64,000 bases of DNA, taken from Streptomyces sp. Ru71 (GTDB lineage: Bacteria > Actinomycetota > Actinomycetes > Streptomycetales > Streptomycetaceae). The stretch is taken from positions 62,001 through 126,000 of the forward strand of contig NZ_PQSS01000014.1 in the NCBI RefSeq assembly GCF_002920535.1. Direction: 5' to 3'. The position numbers were made by a program, and so were the translations under genes. Of the stretch, positions 48,551 to 57,026 are shown one piece after another; the first letter of the stretch is position 1; the number at the start of each line of letters is the position of its first letter. The notes beneath the pieces were generated by a model that worked only from the letters and a program-made list of their open reading frames with translations, was not told the origin of the DNA and searched no databases.

Positions 48551-49813
48551 TCAGGCCGGGTCCGTCACCTGGCGCCGGGTGGCCAGGACCATCAGTCCGC
48601 CGATCACGGCGACGCCCGTCAGCACCGAGCCGAAGATCGTGGCGCCGTCGGTCAGGCCCACGGCGTCGCTGAGGTAGCCGGCGCAGACGGGCAGCGCACC
48701 GGCCGGGATGTAGCCGCCCACGTTCAGCGCGGCGTTGGCCTCGGCCAGGCGCTGCGGCGGAATGCCGGAGTTGAGCAGGGACAGCCCGCCGAGCTGGCCC
48801 ATGCCCTGGCCGGCGCCGGCCAGCAGCGCGGACAGGATGAGCACCGCCACCGCCGAGGTGTGCACGGCGCTCACCAGCGTGACCATGCTGAGCGTGGTGC
48901 TCACCGCGCCGGCCGTGAGGATGGTGCGGCGGCGCAGCCGCTGGACGGCGAACTGCACCCCGGTGGCGGCGAGGAACATCACGAAGGCCATGGCGCCGGC
49001 GACGATCCGGTTGGTGGTGCCGAGCAGTCCGGACAGCAGCGAGGGGCCGAGCGAGAGCACGAAGGACGTGGCGGTGATGCCGGGCGCGAACACCGCGATG
49101 CCGAGGGCGAGTCGGCGGCCGTTGCCGTGCGGCACGCCGGGCACGCGCACCCAGGCGCCCTCGGCGCGGACCTCGGGACGGCGCACCGGCATCCGCAGCA
49201 CGCACAGCACCGCGGTGAGCAAAAGCGCGCCCTCGACGACGAAGACCGTGACGGTCGGTCCGGGGGCCGTCTCGGAGAGCACGCCGGCGAGCAGCGGGCC
49301 GAGCCCGGCGCCGAAGACCATCGCGCAGGAGGCGAGCAGGGCGGCGATCCGCTTGCGCCCGGGGCCGGCGACATCCGTCACGGCGGCCATGCCGGCCGAG
49401 ACGACGGCGCCGACCGCGATCCCGGTGAACAGCCGGGCCACGATCAGCGCGGCCACACTCGTGGCGGTGGCGAAGATCGCGCACGCGGCGAGGGCGAGCA
49501 CCAATGCGGGCAGCAGGACGGGCTTGCGGCCGACCCGGTCGGAGACCACGCCGCAGACCAGCAGTGAGCCGATGAGGCCGACGATGTAGAAGGCGAACAC
49601 CACGGTCAGGGTGCCCTTGGAGAAGCCGATGTCGCGCTGCCACAGCACGTACAGCGGCGTCGCCGCGTTGGAGAGCACGAACACGGCCGTCACCGGCCAG
49701 GCGGCCAGCCACACCCACCACAGTGGCGCGACGGAGCGCCCGCCGGTGTCCGCGCCGCGTGTGTGCCGCCTCCCGTGGAGGGCCTGGACGGTTGGGGTCC
49801 GGGTCTCGGACAT
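48551..49813 (-). CDS. MFS transporter
   Basis: A 420-residue membrane protein with about twelve spans. The MFS loop 2-3 motif is GVVSDRVGRKPVLL. It is probably a drug or metabolite exporter; the substrate is unknown. ATG 49813 has GGGAGGA upstream. It is divergent from an ArsR-type regulator gene, and a long inverted repeat sits between them, which suggests repression released by the exported compound. Confidence 0.86.
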   Translation of the reverse strand: MSETRTPTVQALHGRRHTRGADTGGRSVAPLWWVWLAAWPVTAVFVLSNAATPLYVLWQRDIGFSKGTLTVVFAFYIVGLIGSLLVCGVVSDRVGRKPVLLPALVLALAACAIFATATSVAALIVARLFTGIAVGAVVSAGMAAVTDVAGPGRKRIAALLASCAMVFGAGLGPLLAGVLSETAPGPTVTVFVVEGALLLTAVLCVLRMPVRRPEVRAEGAWVRVPGVPHGNGRRLALGIAVFAPGITATSFVLSLGPSLLSGLLGTTNRIVAGAMAFVMFLAATGVQFAVQRLRRRTILTAGAVSTTLSMVTLVSAVHTSAVAVLILSALLAGAGQGMGQLGGLSLLNSGIPPQRLAEANAALNVGGYIPAGALPVCAGYLSDAVGLTDGATIFGSVLTGVAVIGGLMVLATRRQVTDPA

Positions 49814-49850
49814 GACTGTTCCTCCCGATCTTCCCTGCCGGCATCCAGCA

Positions 49851-49896
49851 GTACGAGTCGAGTCGAACTTAGCATCCAGTACGATTGAACTCGTAC
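49851..49896. promoter_or_regulatory. Inverted repeat, candidate ArsR operator
   Basis: Arms at 49851-49869 and 49878-49896 match at 15 of 19 positions, including the perfect outer 8 bases GTACGAGT/ACTCGTAC. The segment GCATCCAG...GTACGA also occurs as a direct repeat near 49841 and 49872. It lies between the divergent MFS and ArsR genes. Confidence 0.65.
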
Positions 49897-49924
49897 AAAG
49901 GAACGGTGTCTTGAGGAGTTGTCC

Positions 49925-50302
49925 ATGTCCGCGACCACGGCCGCCGCGCCCGCCATCAGGGTGTTCCCCGAGCCGCCCGACCTGCCGGAACCCCTGCCGG
50001 AGCCGGGGGTGGACGAGCTGCGCCTGGACACCGTGCTCGGCGCGCTCAGCGATCCCCTGCGGCTGACCATCGTCCGCAAACTCCTGCTGGAGTCGGAGAA
50101 CTTCGACCACTCCTGCGGCTGGTTCGGCTTCGACCGGCCCAAGTCGTCGCTCACCCACCACTTCAAGGTGCTGCGCGAGGCGGGGCTCACGCGGCAGCGC
50201 CAGTACGGCCTGGAACGCCGCAGCCAGGTGCGGGTCGACGATCTCAACGCCCGGTTCCCCGGCCTGCTGGACCTGGTGGCGGCCTGGACCCCGCCGGAGT
50301 GA
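49925..50302 (+). CDS. ArsR-type winged-helix transcriptional regulator
   Basis: A 125-residue DNA-binding protein. The winged helix contains LGALSDPLRLTIVRKLL and GFDRPKSSLTHHFKVLREAG. No metal-binding CxC motif is seen; two residues of Cys/His type lie in NFDHSCGWFG. It probably represses the divergent MFS gene. ATG 49925 has GAGGAG with six bases spacing; TTG 49919 is in frame but too close to that site. Confidence 0.85.
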   Translation: MSATTAAAPAIRVFPEPPDLPEPLPEPGVDELRLDTVLGALSDPLRLTIVRKLLLESENFDHSCGWFGFDRPKSSLTHHFKVLREAGLTRQRQYGLERRSQVRVDDLNARFPGLLDLVAAWTPPE

Positions 50303-50399
50303 CGGCGGTGCGCCTGTACGTCCGATATTCGCCTTTCGTTCATTTCGCTGTCATTTGCCCTTGCCTTGGGGGATGCGAGTGAGCAGAATGGCTCGTATA

Positions 50400-50437
50400 T
50401 TTACGGCGTAAACGTACAGATCGCGGTTTTCTGTACG
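50400..50437. promoter_or_regulatory. Two adjacent inverted repeats before the fusion gene
   Basis: TTTACG-n1-CGTAAA at 50400-50412 is directly followed by CGTACAGA-n9-TCTGTACG at 50413-50437. TATATTT just before could belong to a -10. They lie 38 bases upstream of the fusion gene start, where a repressor or activator would act on its promoter. No regulator is identified. Confidence 0.6.
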
Positions 50438-50475
50438 GGCCCGACGTCGACGCAGCCCCACGTCCGGAGGCCGCT

Positions 50476-53031
50476 ATGGACCTCAATGACATGCCGCACA
50501 CCGGCCGCCGCGTCAGTCAGGGGGAGCCGGCGACGCCTGCCGCGCCCCGCCTGACCGTCGTCGTGCCGACCCGGAACGAGCAGGAGGTCGTCCCGCTCCT
50601 GCTGCGTGCGCTGGGGACCGCATTCGCCGCACTGGACGCCGAGGTCCTGCTCGTCGACGACAGCGACGACGACACGCCCGCGGTCGCCGCGGCGCACGGG
50701 CCGCGCTGCCCCCTGCCCGTGCGCATGCTGCACCGCCCGCCCGGCCGGCGCGCGGGCGGACTGTCCGGCGCCGTGATCGCCGGTGCCCGCGCGGCGCGCG
50801 GCGGCTGGGTGCTGGTCATGGACGCCGACCTGCAGCACCCGCCGGAGGCCGCGGCCGCGCTCGCCCGCACCGCCCTGGGCCACGACGTCGACATCGTCGT
50901 CGGCACCCGGCACGCAGGAACCGGCTCCAGCGGCGGCCTGGACGGCGCCGCACGGTCGCTCGCGTCCTCCGGCAGCGCCCTGCTCGCCAAGCTGTTCTTC
51001 CCGCGCCGCCTGGCCACCGTCACCGACCCGATGAGCGGGCTGTTCGCCTTCCGCCGCGACCGGATCGACCTGGACCGGCTGAACCCGCTCGGCTTCAAGA
51101 TCCTCCTTGAGCTGCTCGTCCGCCATCCGTCCGCCCGGGTCGCCGAGGTGGCCTACACCTTCGCCCCGCGCGCCGCGGGCACCTCCAAGGCGTCGCTGCG
51201 CGAGGGCCTCACCTATCTGCGCCATCTCGTGCGGCTGCGCGGAACGACCCGCAGCGGCGGCGAGCGCGCCGCGGCGTTCGGCCGGCTGCTCGCCTTCGGG
51301 CTCATCGGGGTCAGCGGCATCGGCGTGAACACCGCCGCGCTCTGGCTGTTCCACGACGTCCTGAACGCGCCGCCGCTGTGGGGTGCGGCCCTGGCCACCC
51401 AGGTCTCCACCGGCTGGAACTTCGCGCTCGTCGAACTCCTCGTCTACCGCGGCACCCTGCGCGGGACACGCACCGGCCGCGGTGTCCGCTTCTTCGCCAT
51501 GAACAACCTGCTGCTGCTCGCCCGCCTCCCGGTGCTGGCCTGGCTGCTGGCTCTCGGCGTCGGAGTGCTCACGGCCAACGCCCTCACCCTCGTCCTGCTG
51601 TTCCTGCTGCGGTTCCTCTTCAGCGACCGGCTCATCTACCGGGCCCCCGCGAGCGAGGACGAGAGCACCGGGCGCGACCCGGTGCGCACGCTCGTCGACC
51701 CGGGCGCCCCGGTCAGCACCCCGTCCACCGCGCACGGCGGGCACAAGCGCTCCCAGTACCTGCCCTACCGCTACGACATCGCCGGCCGCGTCAGCATCGC
51801 CTCCCAAGTGCCGCTGCCGGAGCTGGAGTTCTTCCGGGCGCAGTGGGTGCCCCCGCGCGACTGCGACATCGCGATCCGGGTCAGCGACATCGGCCGCCGC
51901 ATCCCGCACCACCGCGCCGCGCTCACCGAACTCACCCGAGAGGTGAACGGCCGCCCGGCGAGCCTGCGTTACGAGGAGCAACTCGGCCGGCTCGGCGCCA
52001 ACTTCCGCGTCGACCTGGGCAAGCCGATCTCGGTGGAGGTCAGCCCGATGCTGGCGCGCTCCCCGCACGTCGTCTACACCAACATCATCGAGGCCCTGCT
52101 GCGCTTCGTCGTGGTGCCCCGCGGCTGGATGCTGCTGCACTCCGCCTGCCTCGACTTCCACGGCACCGGAGTGATGCTCTCCGCCCTCACCGACACCGGC
52201 AAGACCGCCACCGTGCTCAGGATGCTGCGCGAGCACGGCGGATGCTTCCTGTCCGACGACATGACGCTGGTCGACGCCGCCGGACACGCGGTGTGCTTCC
52301 CCAAGCCGCTCACCATCAGCGCCCACACCCTGCACGCGGTCCACGCCGACGACATCACCCGGCCGGAGTGGCTCAAACTCGCCGCGCAGAGCCGTCTGCA
52401 CTCCAAGGGCGGCCGCTCCTTCGCCCTCACCCTCGCCCGCCTCAACCTGCCGATCATGACGATCAACGCGCTCACCCAGATCATGGTGCCGCCGCCCAAG
52501 TACGCCGTCGACCGGCTGGTGCCCTGCACCGTCGGCACCACCACCACCGTCAGCGATCTGTTCGTCATCGAACGCGGCGCCCCCGCACTCGCCGACATGC
52601 CCTACGAGGAGGCGGTGCGGCGCATGCTCGGCAACACCGAGGACGCCTACGGCTTCCCGCCCTTCCGCTATCTGGCCCCCGCGCTCAGCGTGGACGGCCT
52701 GGACCACACCGAACTCCGCGCCCGTGAACGGGAGATCCTCTCCGGCTTCCTGTCCGGGGTCCGGGTGCGCACGCTGGCCTCCGACTGTTTCGGCTGGGCC
52801 GACGAGATCCCCGGCCTGCTGGAGCCGGAGCGCCTCGACGGCATCCCGGCCCCGGTCCACGACGGCTTCACGCACAACGGCGTCGCCCACGACGGCCTCG
52901 TCAGCGGAGGTCCCGACGCCTACGAGGGTGTGGAACGGCCGCACTGGGGCTGGCACTTCGACGACGCCACCCCGCTGGCCGTGCCGAGCGGTGCCCGCCG
53001 CACCAGCACCGCCGCCACCGAAGGGACCTAG
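50476..53031 (+). CDS. Three-domain glycosyltransferase/GtrA/P-loop protein
   Basis: An 851-residue protein with three parts. Residues ~25-240: GT2 glycosyltransferase of polyprenol-phosphate mannose synthase type, with TVVVPTRNEQEVVPLLLRAL and the DxD motif in MDADLQHPPE (Asp116/Asp118). Residues ~268-390: GtrA-like membrane domain with four spans. Residues ~420-800: HPr kinase/PEPCK-like P-loop domain with HSACLDFHGTGVMLSAL, the degenerate P-loop DTGKTA (573-578) and LSDDMTLVD. ATG 50476 has GGAGG upstream. It may transfer a sugar to a lipid carrier, flip it and add a phosphate, but that order is inference. Confidence 0.75.
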   Translation: MDLNDMPHTGRRVSQGEPATPAAPRLTVVVPTRNEQEVVPLLLRALGTAFAALDAEVLLVDDSDDDTPAVAAAHGPRCPLPVRMLHRPPGRRAGGLSGAVIAGARAARGGWVLVMDADLQHPPEAAAALARTALGHDVDIVVGTRHAGTGSSGGLDGAARSLASSGSALLAKLFFPRRLATVTDPMSGLFAFRRDRIDLDRLNPLGFKILLELLVRHPSARVAEVAYTFAPRAAGTSKASLREGLTYLRHLVRLRGTTRSGGERAAAFGRLLAFGLIGVSGIGVNTAALWLFHDVLNAPPLWGAALATQVSTGWNFALVELLVYRGTLRGTRTGRGVRFFAMNNLLLLARLPVLAWLLALGVGVLTANALTLVLLFLLRFLFSDRLIYRAPASEDESTGRDPVRTLVDPGAPVSTPSTAHGGHKRSQYLPYRYDIAGRVSIASQVPLPELEFFRAQWVPPRDCDIAIRVSDIGRRIPHHRAALTELTREVNGRPASLRYEEQLGRLGANFRVDLGKPISVEVSPMLARSPHVVYTNIIEALLRFVVVPRGWMLLHSACLDFHGTGVMLSALTDTGKTATVLRMLREHGGCFLSDDMTLVDAAGHAVCFPKPLTISAHTLHAVHADDITRPEWLKLAAQSRLHSKGGRSFALTLARLNLPIMTINALTQIMVPPPKYAVDRLVPCTVGTTTTVSDLFVIERGAPALADMPYEEAVRRMLGNTEDAYGFPPFRYLAPALSVDGLDHTELRAREREILSGFLSGVRVRTLASDCFGWADEIPGLLEPERLDGIPAPVHDGFTHNGVAHDGLVSGGPDAYEGVERPHWGWHFDDATPLAVPSGARRTSTAATEGT

Positions 53032-53040
53032 TTGGCTGAT

Positions 53041-53166
53041 TCAGCGGCGCGCGTGGGCCGCTGTCTGGAGGATGACGTCGGCGACCCGGTCGGCGACCTC
53101 GTTCGGCAGGAAGAACACCGCGCCGGGGATGGTCACCACCTGGGTGTGCGGGCACGCCACGAGCAC
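53041..53166 (-). CDS. Small ORF coupled to GDPD gene
   Basis: A 41-residue protein too short for routine gene calling. It begins at GTG 53166, ten bases after the GDPD stop. The GDPD stop codon forms part of a TAGGAG ribosome site, so the message would be translated by coupling. The protein reads VACPHTQVVTIPGAVFFLPN, then EVADRVADVILQTAAHARR. No family is recognised; it could also be the remnant of a larger protein. It ends ten bases from the convergent fusion gene. Confidence 0.5.
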   Translation of the reverse strand: MLVACPHTQVVTIPGAVFFLPNEVADRVADVILQTAAHARR

Positions 53167-53175
53167 GCGCCGCTC

Positions 53176-53868
53176 CTAGCCGCGGCGCAGTGCGCTCAGG
53201 ACGTCGATGCGGTTGGTGGTGATGGAGTCGACGCCCAGGCCGATCAGGCGGCGCATGGCGCGGCGGGTGTCGGGCGTCCACACGGACAGCAGGTGGCCGC
53301 CGCGATGGACACGCTCCGCCAGGGCGCGGTCCACCAGCGAGAACCGGTAGTTCAGCCAGCGCGGGCGCACCGCCTCCAGCAGCGCGGGGCGCGGCGGGGC
53401 GAGGCTCGTCCAGGTCAGCGCGATCTCCGCGGCCGGATCGGCGGCCCGCACCGCCAGCATGGCCGGGGCGCCCGCGCAGTAGTAGACGCGGTCGCCCGCC
53501 CCGGCCTCCCGGACGGCGTCCACCACCCGGCGTGCCGCCGCCACGTCCGGCGTGCCGGGCAGGTCGACCATCACCCGGCTGCCGTCCGTCGCGGCCAGCG
53601 CCGCCGTCAGCGTCGGCACTCCGCCGCCGGTCAGCCCCTCCACCTCGGCCAGCGACAGCGCGAGCAGCGGGCGGTCCTGCTCCCACAGCCGCTTGAGCGT
53701 CTCGTCGTGCAGGAGGACCGGGACACCGTCACGGGTGAGCCGTACGTCGATCTCCACGGCGTCCGCGCCCGCGGCGAGCGCGGAACGCAGCGAGGCGATC
53801 GTGTTCTCCCGTACGCGGTACGGGTCGCCGCGGTGGGCCACGGCCGTCAGGGTCTGCATGCGGGCCAT
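53176..53868 (-). CDS. Glycerophosphodiester phosphodiesterase
   Basis: A 230-residue TIM-barrel enzyme that hydrolyses glycerophosphodiesters. Motifs: VAHRGDPYRVRENTIASLRS, AVEIDVRLTRDGVPVLLHDE with the Glu/Asp/His metal and acid residues. No signal peptide, so cytoplasmic. ATG 53868 or ATG 53859 (MQTLTAVAHRG) may be the start. A small coupled ORF follows. The gene is co-directional with adenosine deaminase, whose end is 26 bases upstream. Confidence 0.88.
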   Translation of the reverse strand: MARMQTLTAVAHRGDPYRVRENTIASLRSALAAGADAVEIDVRLTRDGVPVLLHDETLKRLWEQDRPLLALSLAEVEGLTGGGVPTLTAALAATDGSRVMVDLPGTPDVAAARRVVDAVREAGAGDRVYYCAGAPAMLAVRAADPAAEIALTWTSLAPPRPALLEAVRPRWLNYRFSLVDRALAERVHRGGHLLSVWTPDTRRAMRRLIGLGVDSITTNRIDVLSALRRG

Positions 53869-53893
53869 TGTGACGGCAGCCGGCCGTCGCCGG

Positions 53894-54964
53894 TCAGGGA
53901 GCGAGCCACCGGGCGGTGTAGGTGTCGATCTCCTCGCGGATACGGGCCTTGCCGGCGCCGTCCAGGAAGGAGGCGTCGACGGCGTTCTTGGCCAGCTCGG
54001 CCAGGCCCCGCTCGTCGAGCTCCAGCAGCCGGGCGGCGACCGCGTACTCGTTGTTCAGGTCGGTGCCGAACATCGGCGGGTCGTCCGAGTTGATCGTGAC
54101 CAGGACGCCGGCCCGGACGAACTCCTTGATCGGGTGCTCGTCGAGCGTGCGCACCGCGCGCGTGGCGATGTTGGAGGTCGGGCACACCTCCAGCGGGATG
54201 CGGTGCTCGGCGAGGTGCGCGAGCAGCTTCTCGTCCTGCGCGGAACTGGTGCCGTGCCCGATGCGCTCCGCGCCCAGGTGGGTGAGCGCGTCCCACACGG
54301 TCTGCGGGCCGGTGGTCTCGCCGGCGTGCGGCACCGAGTGCAGCCCGGCCGCGATGGCCCGGTCGAAGTACGGCTTGAACTGCGGGCGCGGCACACCGAT
54401 CTCCGGCCCGCCGAGCCCGAAGGAGACCAGCCCCTCGGGGCGCACCGCGTCGTCGGTGGCGAGCCGGGCGGTCACCTCGGCCGACTCCAGGCCGGCCTCG
54501 CCGGGGATGTCGAAGCACCAGCGCAGCACCGTGCCGAGCTCGGCCTCGGCCGCCTTGCGGGCGTCCTCGATCGCCGCCATGAAGGCCCGCTCGTCGATGC
54601 CGCGGCGCACGGAGGAGTACGGCGTGATGGTCAGCTCGGCGTAGCGCACCTGCTGGCGGGCCAGGTCGCGGGCCACCTCGTAGGTGAGCAGCCGGACGTC
54701 CTCGGGGGTGCGGATCAGGTCGACGACGGACAGGTAGACCTGGATGAAGTGGGCGAAGTCCGTGAACTGGAAGTAGTCGGCCAGCGCCTCGGGGTCGGTG
54801 GGGACCTTGGAGTCGGGGTGGCGTGCGGCCAGTTCGGAGACGATCCGGGGGGAGGCGGACCCGACGTGGTGCACGTGCAGCTCGGCCTTGGGCAGGCCGG
54901 CGATGAAGGCGTGCAGATCGTGCGGGACGGGCGCGGCGGCGGGTGCGTCGAAGCGGTCGGTCAA
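53894..54964 (-). CDS. add: Adenosine deaminase
   Basis: A 356-residue zinc enzyme converting adenosine to inosine. Family motifs: LPKAELHVHHVGS (the HxH zinc pair; the family usually has HxHLxGS, so the His-Val is a variant), HAGETTGPQTVWDAL, RIGHGTSS and VTINSDDPPMFGTDLNNEY. The TTG at 54964 is chosen because GGGGAGG lies five bases upstream; the frame continues further up as a GC-rich shadow without family sequence. It follows a 508-base repeat region and may have its own promoter there. Confidence 0.85.
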   Translation of the reverse strand: MTDRFDAPAAAPVPHDLHAFIAGLPKAELHVHHVGSASPRIVSELAARHPDSKVPTDPEALADYFQFTDFAHFIQVYLSVVDLIRTPEDVRLLTYEVARDLARQQVRYAELTITPYSSVRRGIDERAFMAAIEDARKAAEAELGTVLRWCFDIPGEAGLESAEVTARLATDDAVRPEGLVSFGLGGPEIGVPRPQFKPYFDRAIAAGLHSVPHAGETTGPQTVWDALTHLGAERIGHGTSSAQDEKLLAHLAEHRIPLEVCPTSNIATRAVRTLDEHPIKEFVRAGVLVTINSDDPPMFGTDLNNEYAVAARLLELDERGLAELAKNAVDASFLDGAGKARIREEIDTYTARWLAP

Positions 54965-55144
54965 GGGGTCCTCCCCGGGACGGCGCCCCCCTCGCCGGCG
55001 ATGCCGGGCGCGGGGACGCGGGTGATCGGCTGATCGGTGACTCGGGATCATCGTAGGCCGGGGGAGAGATGGGCGGGTGGGGGAATTCGGGCGGTGCGGG
55101 AAGGCGGCGGAAGGGCGGGCCGCCGGCGAGGGGGGAATGAGAGC

Positions 55145-55440
55145 GGAGCGAGCGTTGCGGGAGCGGTCGGGGAGGGGCGTTTCGAGCGGGCTGGCTGTCC
55201 ATGCCGTGCCGCCGGCCCGCAGGGGGCGTCGGTTGGGGTGGGGAGCGAGCCTGGCGGGAGCGAGCAACCCGGGTGGGAGGGTGTCCCGAGCCGAAGGTCC
55301 GTTCCGGTCGCTGGCCCGCAGGGGTGTTCGGTCGGGGGCGCGGAGCGAGCCTTGCCGGAGTGGCCGGGGAGGGGCGTTCCCGGCGCACGGTCGTCGGCTC
55401 GCAGGGGTGTTCGGTCCGAGGCGGGGGCGGGGACGTAGCA
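55145..55440. repeat. Imperfect ~100-bp tandem repeats in a 508-bp gap
   Basis: GGAGCGAGC with similar flanks starts at 55145, 55242 and 55342, and CGCAGGGG at 55218, 55317 and 55400. The units are about 83-100 bases and have diverged by substitutions and short indels. The gap 54965-55472 between the divergent adenosine deaminase and DUF4190 genes holds no gene. The repeats stay open in several frames only because of high GC. Confidence 0.7.
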
Positions 55441-55472
55441 TGGCGGGACGTTCGTAGAGGGGGGATCGGGGA

Positions 55473-56360
55473 ATGGCCGACGAGACGGTGATGCCGGGGG
55501 CGCCGCACGGCGCGGCTGCGGACCGCGACCCTTGGGCACCGCCGCCCAGCGACGGTCCCACCGACTCAGCCGACTCCCCCAAGATCTCCCTCGGCAAGAC
55601 CTCGGCCCCCACGGCCCCGGCCCCCGCCGGGGCCCCTGATGGCAGACCCGCCGATGGCGGCACCGGCCGCCCCGCAGCCGCCCCGCTCTCCGCGCCCGCT
55701 CCCTGGGCCGCCCCCGGCGCGATGGCCGGTCCCGGCACGGGGGACGCCCCTGGCGCGGCGGACGGCCCCGGGCACACCGTGTTCTCCTCGGGCCCGCCGG
55801 CCCCGGCGTCCGTGCACGAGCAGCAGACGCTCGCCTCGGCCCCGGGCGGGACGGACGCCGCCCAGCGGCCCGGCGCCTGGTCGGAGCCCAACCCCTTCGC
55901 TCCGCCCCAGCCCGGCGACCCCCGCGCCGCCAACCCCTTCGCCCCGCCGGGCCCGGCGTACGGTGAGCCGGTTCCGCCGCCGCCCATCGCCCCGGAGGGT
56001 CCCGGCCAGGTGCCGTACGGCTACCCCGGCGGCTACGGCTACCCGGGAGCGGCGGGGCCCGGCGGTGCGCACGGCCCGCAGGGCGGCTACTACGGCTGGC
56101 CCGGTATGCAGCCCCTGCCCAGCAACGGCATGGGGACGGCGGGGCTGGTGCTCGGCATCATCTCCGCGGTCGTCTTCTGCGCGTGGCCGCTGGCCATCAT
56201 CGGCGGCGTGCTCGGCGTGATCTTCGGCGCGATCGGCCGCGCCAAGGCCAAGCGGGGCGAGGCCACCAACCCCGGCCAGGCGCTGGCCGGCATCATCTGC
56301 GGCGCCGCCGGAATCGTCCTCGGCATCGGCTTCGTGATCCTGCTCATCGTGGCCCGCTGA
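55473..56360 (+). CDS. DUF4190 membrane protein with Pro/Ala-rich N-terminus
   Basis: A 295-residue protein. Residues ~1-205 are a Pro/Ala/Gly-rich low-complexity region with YGYPGGYGYPG repeats. The C-terminal ~85 residues are a DUF4190 domain: GMGTAGLVLGIISAVVFCAW, GGVLGVIFGAIGRAKAKRGE and a final hydrophobic span ending VARs. Function is unknown; such proteins are common and often near cell-wall genes in Streptomyces. ATG 55473 follows AGGGGGGATCGGGGA. It is divergent from adenosine deaminase. Confidence 0.82.
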   Translation: MADETVMPGAPHGAAADRDPWAPPPSDGPTDSADSPKISLGKTSAPTAPAPAGAPDGRPADGGTGRPAAAPLSAPAPWAAPGAMAGPGTGDAPGAADGPGHTVFSSGPPAPASVHEQQTLASAPGGTDAAQRPGAWSEPNPFAPPQPGDPRAANPFAPPGPAYGEPVPPPPIAPEGPGQVPYGYPGGYGYPGAAGPGGAHGPQGGYYGWPGMQPLPSNGMGTAGLVLGIISAVVFCAWPLAIIGGVLGVIFGAIGRAKAKRGEATNPGQALAGIICGAAGIVLGIGFVILLIVAR

Positions 56361-56465
56361 CCGCCCCCTCCGCCTGCCGGGACCGCGTCGACTGCCCGCG
56401 ACCCACCCGGCACGCCCAAGCGAGTCAACGCAGTCGAGCGACCCCCGCAGACCGCCACCCCCCGC

Positions 56466-57026
56466 TCATCCGCCCACCCGCACCCGCCCCCGCGCCTCCA
56501 TCAGCGCGAAGCCCAGCAGGTTCGGTCCCCGCCACCGCTCCGGGTCCCTCGCCGCATCGTCGTCCGCCGCGAGGCCGATGCCCCACACCCGGTCCACCGG
56601 GCTCGCCTCCACCAGCACCCGCTCGCCGGTGTTCAGCAGGAACTCCCGCAGCTCCGGGTGGGCCGAGAACTTGTGCACGCTGCCCTCGACGACGATCCGG
56701 AACCGCTCGCGCTCCCAGACCGCCTCGTCGAAGCCCCGTACCAGGCGCCCCGCCTTCTTCGCCTGGGACGGATGCGAGGCGGCCAGGACCCGTCGCTCCG
56801 CCTCCGCGTCGCCGAACAGTCTCGCCTTGCCGGCCATCATCCAGTGCTCGGCCGTCTCGTAGCGCACTCCGTCCACCACGAACGGTGACGGCCACCACTG
56901 GCTGAGGCAGCTCGGCCCGATGCTGCCGTCGGGTCGCGGGCGGTGTCCCCAGAAGTGCAGGTACTTGATCCTCGCCCCCGCGTGGACCGCCCTGACCAGG
57001 GCTTCCCAAGAATCGATCTTCTCCAT
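56466..57026 (-). CDS. NADAR family protein (YbiA-like)
   Basis: A 186-residue cytoplasmic protein of the NADAR family. Motifs: LHFWGHRPRPDG, CLSQWWPSPFVVDGVRYETA, EHWMMAGKARLFGD and ERFRIVVEGSVHKFSAHPEL. NADAR proteins act on ADP-ribose or riboflavin-type N-glycosides; some reverse guanine ADP-ribosylation. No DarT-like toxin gene is next to it. ATG 57026 was chosen, as the domain begins there. CAGACT about 15 bases upstream could give a near-leaderless mRNA. Confidence 0.83.
   Translation of the reverse strand: MEKIDSWEALVRAVHAGARIKYLHFWGHRPRPDGSIGPSCLSQWWPSPFVVDGVRYETAEHWMMAGKARLFGDAEAERRVLAASHPSQAKKAGRLVRGFDEAVWERERFRIVVEGSVHKFSAHPELREFLLNTGERVLVEASPVDRVWGIGLAADDDAARDPERWRGPNLLGFALMEARGRVRVGG

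Noticed and set aside
54965..55987. N-terminal extension of adenosine deaminase to 55987
   Set aside because: The extension covers the repeat region and the opposite strand of the DUF4190 gene and has no family sequence.
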